A stretch of 7,575 nucleotides of DNA from Nitrospirota bacterium. Lineage in GTDB: Bacteria; Nitrospirota; CAKKRA01; 9FT-COMBO-42-15. Of the stretch, positions 5,797-7,575 are shown piece by piece. The notes below the pieces were generated by a model. The model was not told where the DNA came from. It saw only the letters and a program-made list of their open reading frames with translations, and searched no databases. Location of the stretch: positions 1 to 7,575 of the forward strand of contig JAHFEP010000142.1 of NCBI GenBank assembly GCA_023248415.1, in the 5' to 3' direction. Position numbers and translations under genes: made by a program. The first letter of the stretch is position 1; the number at the start of each line of letters is the position of its first letter.

Positions 5797-7335
5797 TTAT
5801 CGTGTTCTGGCTATGCGTATGAAAAATAACAATAAAAGAATAACCACAAAAGCAACGACCAAAATTGAGGCTATGCCCATAAACATAACTTTTTTGTCTT
5901 CCAGAAGAATTTGAGGGTAATCAGGGGCTATTTTAAGCCGTTCTGAAAGACTAAGGAAAAACTGCAGGTTATGTTTTGACTGCCAGATATCTTTCTTTGC
6001 GCCAATAATCCAAAGTCGGACAGCTTCCTCCCGGTTGGCAGGAGAGCCACGTCCATACCAAAGCATCAGCCCAAGATTGTTTATCGCGAGGCCATGACCT
6101 TGCTCAGCCGCAATACGAAAATATTTGACAGCGGCTGCATTATCAACCTTTACACCCAAGCCACGATAATAAGCCCCTGCCAGGGCAAACGAGGCATCTT
6201 CATCCCAGAAATATGCCGCTTTTTCCCACAGTTGCATACCCTTTTCTACATTCAACGGCACACCCAAATCTCCACTATTGTAAAGATACCCCAATTTTAT
6301 TACAGCCTTCATATTCCCATGTTCAGCAGATAAATGAAGGTCCTTCAATGCCTCTTCAGCCTGCCGTTTCTCAAGAAGTGTAATTCCGCGCATATAGAGC
6401 GCTCTACTTGACAGTGGATCCAATTCTAATGCGCGATTAATGTCTGCCAGAGCCAGATCCCACTGGCCAACAATCTGATAAACCAATGCACGATCCAGAC
6501 GAATACTGGTATCATCGTAAATCGCAAGGGCTTTATTGTATTCGTTCAGAGCATCAACATAGTTTTGTTCAAGATGCCTTTGATAACCACTATACCAGTA
6601 AATCCATGCTTCATAATATCGGGCCGCTTTTTTTAATTTTGGATGGTCGCCCTTGCGGGTGTCCTCTACAAATGCGCGCATGGCATCATAACTGCCACCC
6701 CAGCGGGGCTCAAGGGCATGCATATAAGAGTTGCGTGGTCTAATGCAATAAGGGTCGAGCTTTAAGGCTTCTGAAAGCCAGTACTTAGATGTCTTGCTAT
6801 CACCGTGATACCGCGCTGCCGCAATAAGCTTTGCATAGCTGATAATCGGCTTTTCTGTTAAGCGGAGTGATTTTTCAAATTGACTAACTGCCTTCTCCAT
6901 ATAGCGGTTCATATTTTCAATTTTTATATAAGGTGTTTGATTAATATATTTTTCTCCGCGCCACTCGGCTGCCATGGCCATGTAATAAGTTCCCATGGCA
7001 AGATTGGCAGCATATGATTCTGGATATACCTTTAGCCATTCTTGTAGCAGGCTTTCATGTTCGGGATTTGCAACATTGAACCAACTAAAATGCTGCCACA
7101 CAGTAAACTCACGTTCAGTATCCTGTTCATACTCAGTCTGCAATGCATTGAGCTGTTTATCAAGCACAGCAAACTGTTGACTGCGGAGAAGTTTTAGTGG
7201 ATTTGTGTCAGATGCTTGAATCTTTTTTGCTGTTGCTTGATTTTTTGTGTGTGCGTGCCGCAGAGACCACGCAATTTCAACTTGGCTGAGAAGCAGTAGG
7301 GCAATTAAGAAAAAAAGGATGGTTTTATTTTTCAC
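5797..7335 (-). CDS. Exported, membrane-anchored TPR/Sel1-repeat protein (DUF4034-like N-terminal half)
   Basis: A 512-residue protein starting with GTG (7333-7335) behind a purine-rich GGGAGTGGGGAA ribosome site. It has a signal peptide or anchor (5-24), a repeat body, and one C-terminal membrane helix (~484-508) followed by a basic end. Residues ~45-225 (spaced motifs NPEHESLLQEW, EWRGEKY, EPRWGGSYDAM) resemble DUF4034-type regions; this is recall, not a search. Residues ~254-341 form about three TPRs (for example ALVYQIVGQWDLALADINRA, 283-302). Residues ~342-448 form three Sel1 repeats, the clearest being AGAYYRGLGVKVDNAAAVKY (386-405) and LGLMLWYGRG (421-430). Such proteins are protein-interaction scaffolds, here facing the periplasm. 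Of its 29 arginine codons 25 are CGN, whereas the cytochrome b gene uses AGG/AGA for 13 of 14. This and the adjacent IS-like end suggest horizontal acquisition. The partner or process is unknown. Confidence 0.85.
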   Translation of the reverse strand: MKNKTILFFLIALLLLSQVEIAWSLRHAHTKNQATAKKIQASDTNPLKLLRSQQFAVLDKQLNALQTEYEQDTEREFTVWQHFSWFNVANPEHESLLQEWLKVYPESYAANLAMGTYYMAMAAEWRGEKYINQTPYIKIENMNRYMEKAVSQFEKSLRLTEKPIISYAKLIAAARYHGDSKTSKYWLSEALKLDPYCIRPRNSYMHALEPRWGGSYDAMRAFVEDTRKGDHPKLKKAARYYEAWIYWYSGYQRHLEQNYVDALNEYNKALAIYDDTSIRLDRALVYQIVGQWDLALADINRALELDPLSSRALYMRGITLLEKRQAEEALKDLHLSAEHGNMKAVIKLGYLYNSGDLGVPLNVEKGMQLWEKAAYFWDEDASFALAGAYYRGLGVKVDNAAAVKYFRIAAEQGHGLAINNLGLMLWYGRGSPANREEAVRLWIIGAKKDIWQSKHNLQFFLSLSERLKIAPDYPQILLEDKKVMFMGIASILVVAFVVILLLLFFIRIARTR

Positions 7336-7338
7336 TTC

Positions 7339-7429
7339 CCCACTCCCTTTATTAGAGAGAAAGTTGTGGACAGCTTATCTTCTTTATACTCAAACAACTT
7401 TAGATATTCCAATATAACCCACTCCCTTT
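7339..7429. repeat. Pair of 12-bp direct repeats CCCACTCCCTTT
   Basis: The 12-mer occurs at 7339-7350 and again at 7418-7429, 79 bp apart. The first copy covers the ribosome binding site of the TPR/Sel1 gene and the second lies in its promoter spacer. The copies flank the predicted transcription start and leader hairpin. The cause could be local duplication, target duplication from an excised element, or shared regulator sites. Confidence 0.5.
7360..7401 (-). promoter_or_regulatory. Inverted repeat in the leader of the TPR/Sel1 gene
   Basis: A perfect 8-bp inverted repeat is formed by AAAGTTGT (7360-7367) and ACAACTTT (7394-7401), separated by 26 bases. With transcription predicted to start near 7404, the minus-strand RNA would begin within a few bases of this stem. 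A 5'-terminal hairpin can protect mRNA; a protein-binding site in DNA is the alternative. Confidence 0.4.
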
Positions 7430-7439
7430 TTATTGTCAA
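7411..7439 (-). promoter_or_regulatory. Sigma70-type promoter of the TPR/Sel1 gene
   Basis: On the minus strand a perfect TTGACA (7434-7439) is followed by a 17-bp spacer and a TATATT -10 (7411-7416). The predicted start near 7404 gives a leader of about 68 bases. A second TTGACA lies 22 bp further upstream (7456-7461), with no matching -10 that I can find. Confidence 0.6.
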
Positions 7440-7468
7440 TAATTTTAGCAACTACTGTCAAGCCAATT

Positions 7469-7504
7469 TAGAAATGTCCTGTTTTTACCAAAATAGAAAT
7501 GTCC
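7469..7504. repeat. Two 11-bp direct repeats TAGAAATGTCC, IS-end type
   Basis: TAGAAATGTCC occurs at 7469-7479 and 7494-7504, an exact 25-bp period with a CAAAA-containing spacer. They lie just past the stop codon of the partial minus-strand ORF at the window edge. Repeated GGACATTTCTA-like units just beyond a transposase gene are common as transposase-binding sites at the ends of some insertion sequences. The family (IS21-, IS481- or ISNCY-like) cannot be fixed from this fragment. Confidence 0.55.
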
Positions 7505-7509
7505 GCGTT

Positions 7510-7575
7510 TCATGGTTGAACTCCTGTTTGTTCTTCCACTTTGTGTTTAGTATCTTTACCAATCCTAAATCCTCG
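7510..7575 (-). CDS. Partial ORF, C-terminal tail of a probable transposase
   Basis: The minus strand is open from the right window edge to a TGA at 7510-7512, giving 21 residues that include RIGKDTKHKVEEQTGVQP. The stretch is basic and polar, as expected of a transposase or integrase C-terminus, but too short to identify by itself. The assignment rests mainly on the GGACATTTCTA direct repeats that begin six bases after the stop, an arrangement typical of an insertion-sequence end. It could instead be a chance open frame; the 21-codon length gives little statistical support. Confidence 0.4.
   Translation of the reverse strand, partial: RGFRIGKDTKHKVEEQTGVQP

Noticed and set aside
5727..5798. 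Bidirectional intrinsic terminator between the converging genes
   Set aside because: A T-rich run is present but I could not find a stable GC stem directly before it.
7364..7373. DnaA-box-like TGTCCACA on the minus strand
   Set aside because: It is a single imperfect match (7 of 9) in a gene leader with no cluster or AT-rich unwinding region, so not an origin.
7469..7504. Two identical short repeats at a 25-bp period suggesting a CRISPR array
   Set aside because: The repeats are only 11 bp with a 14-bp gap and two copies, next to a probable transposase end; this does not fit CRISPR dimensions.

Overview
The window looks like a bacterial chromosome segment that is fairly AT-rich. Four of the five native genes that could be read for it prefer AGG/AGA arginine codons, have strong AGGAGG-type ribosome binding sites, and carry signal peptides or membrane segments of Gram-negative type. 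A b6-like cytochrome b with a C-terminal heme-c motif, next to a pair of exported M16 peptidases, would suit a Nitrospirota or deltaproteobacterial-type anaerobe. This taxonomic guess is low-confidence and rests only on gene style.

Layout from left to right. (1) The last ~65 codons of a HAD-family phosphatase on + run in from the left edge. They end exactly where the next, convergent gene ends. (2) A three-gene minus-strand operon spans 3903 to 198. It encodes a multi-pass membrane protein built from two TM2/DUF5683-like units, an exported M16 peptidase with an intact HxxEH zinc site, and a directly abutting M16 homologue that has lost every zinc ligand. The last two look like an active/inactive heterodimer. 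(3) A 119-bp divergent intergenic region holds a near-consensus minus-strand promoter (TTGACA-18-TATTAT). A weaker plus-strand promoter shares its -35 bases. (4) A two-gene plus-strand operon follows: a fused b6/subunit-IV cytochrome b ending in a CxxCH heme-c motif, then a small membrane-anchored NTF2/DUF4878-like protein. No Rieske gene is visible. (5) A minus-strand gene for an exported TPR/Sel1-repeat protein, possibly with a DUF4034-like N-terminal half, has a good promoter and a possible 5'-terminal hairpin. Its arginine codon use (25 of 29 CGN) is opposite to that of the neighbouring cytochrome b gene (13 of 14 AGR). (6) At the right edge, two 11-bp direct repeats with a 25-bp period follow the last 21 codons of a minus-strand ORF. 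This looks like the end of an insertion sequence.

How it fits together: the left part is ordinary envelope and energy metabolism, with exported proteolysis plus quinol-to-cytochrome electron transfer. The right part (about 5797 to 7575) has the marks of acquired DNA: foreign codon use beside an IS end. I see no clearly new biological system. The points most worth following up are the orphan cytochrome b-c fusion with its 202-aa partner, the M16 pair co-transcribed with a duplicated TM2-like protein, and the foreign TPR/Sel1 gene with its structured 5' leader.
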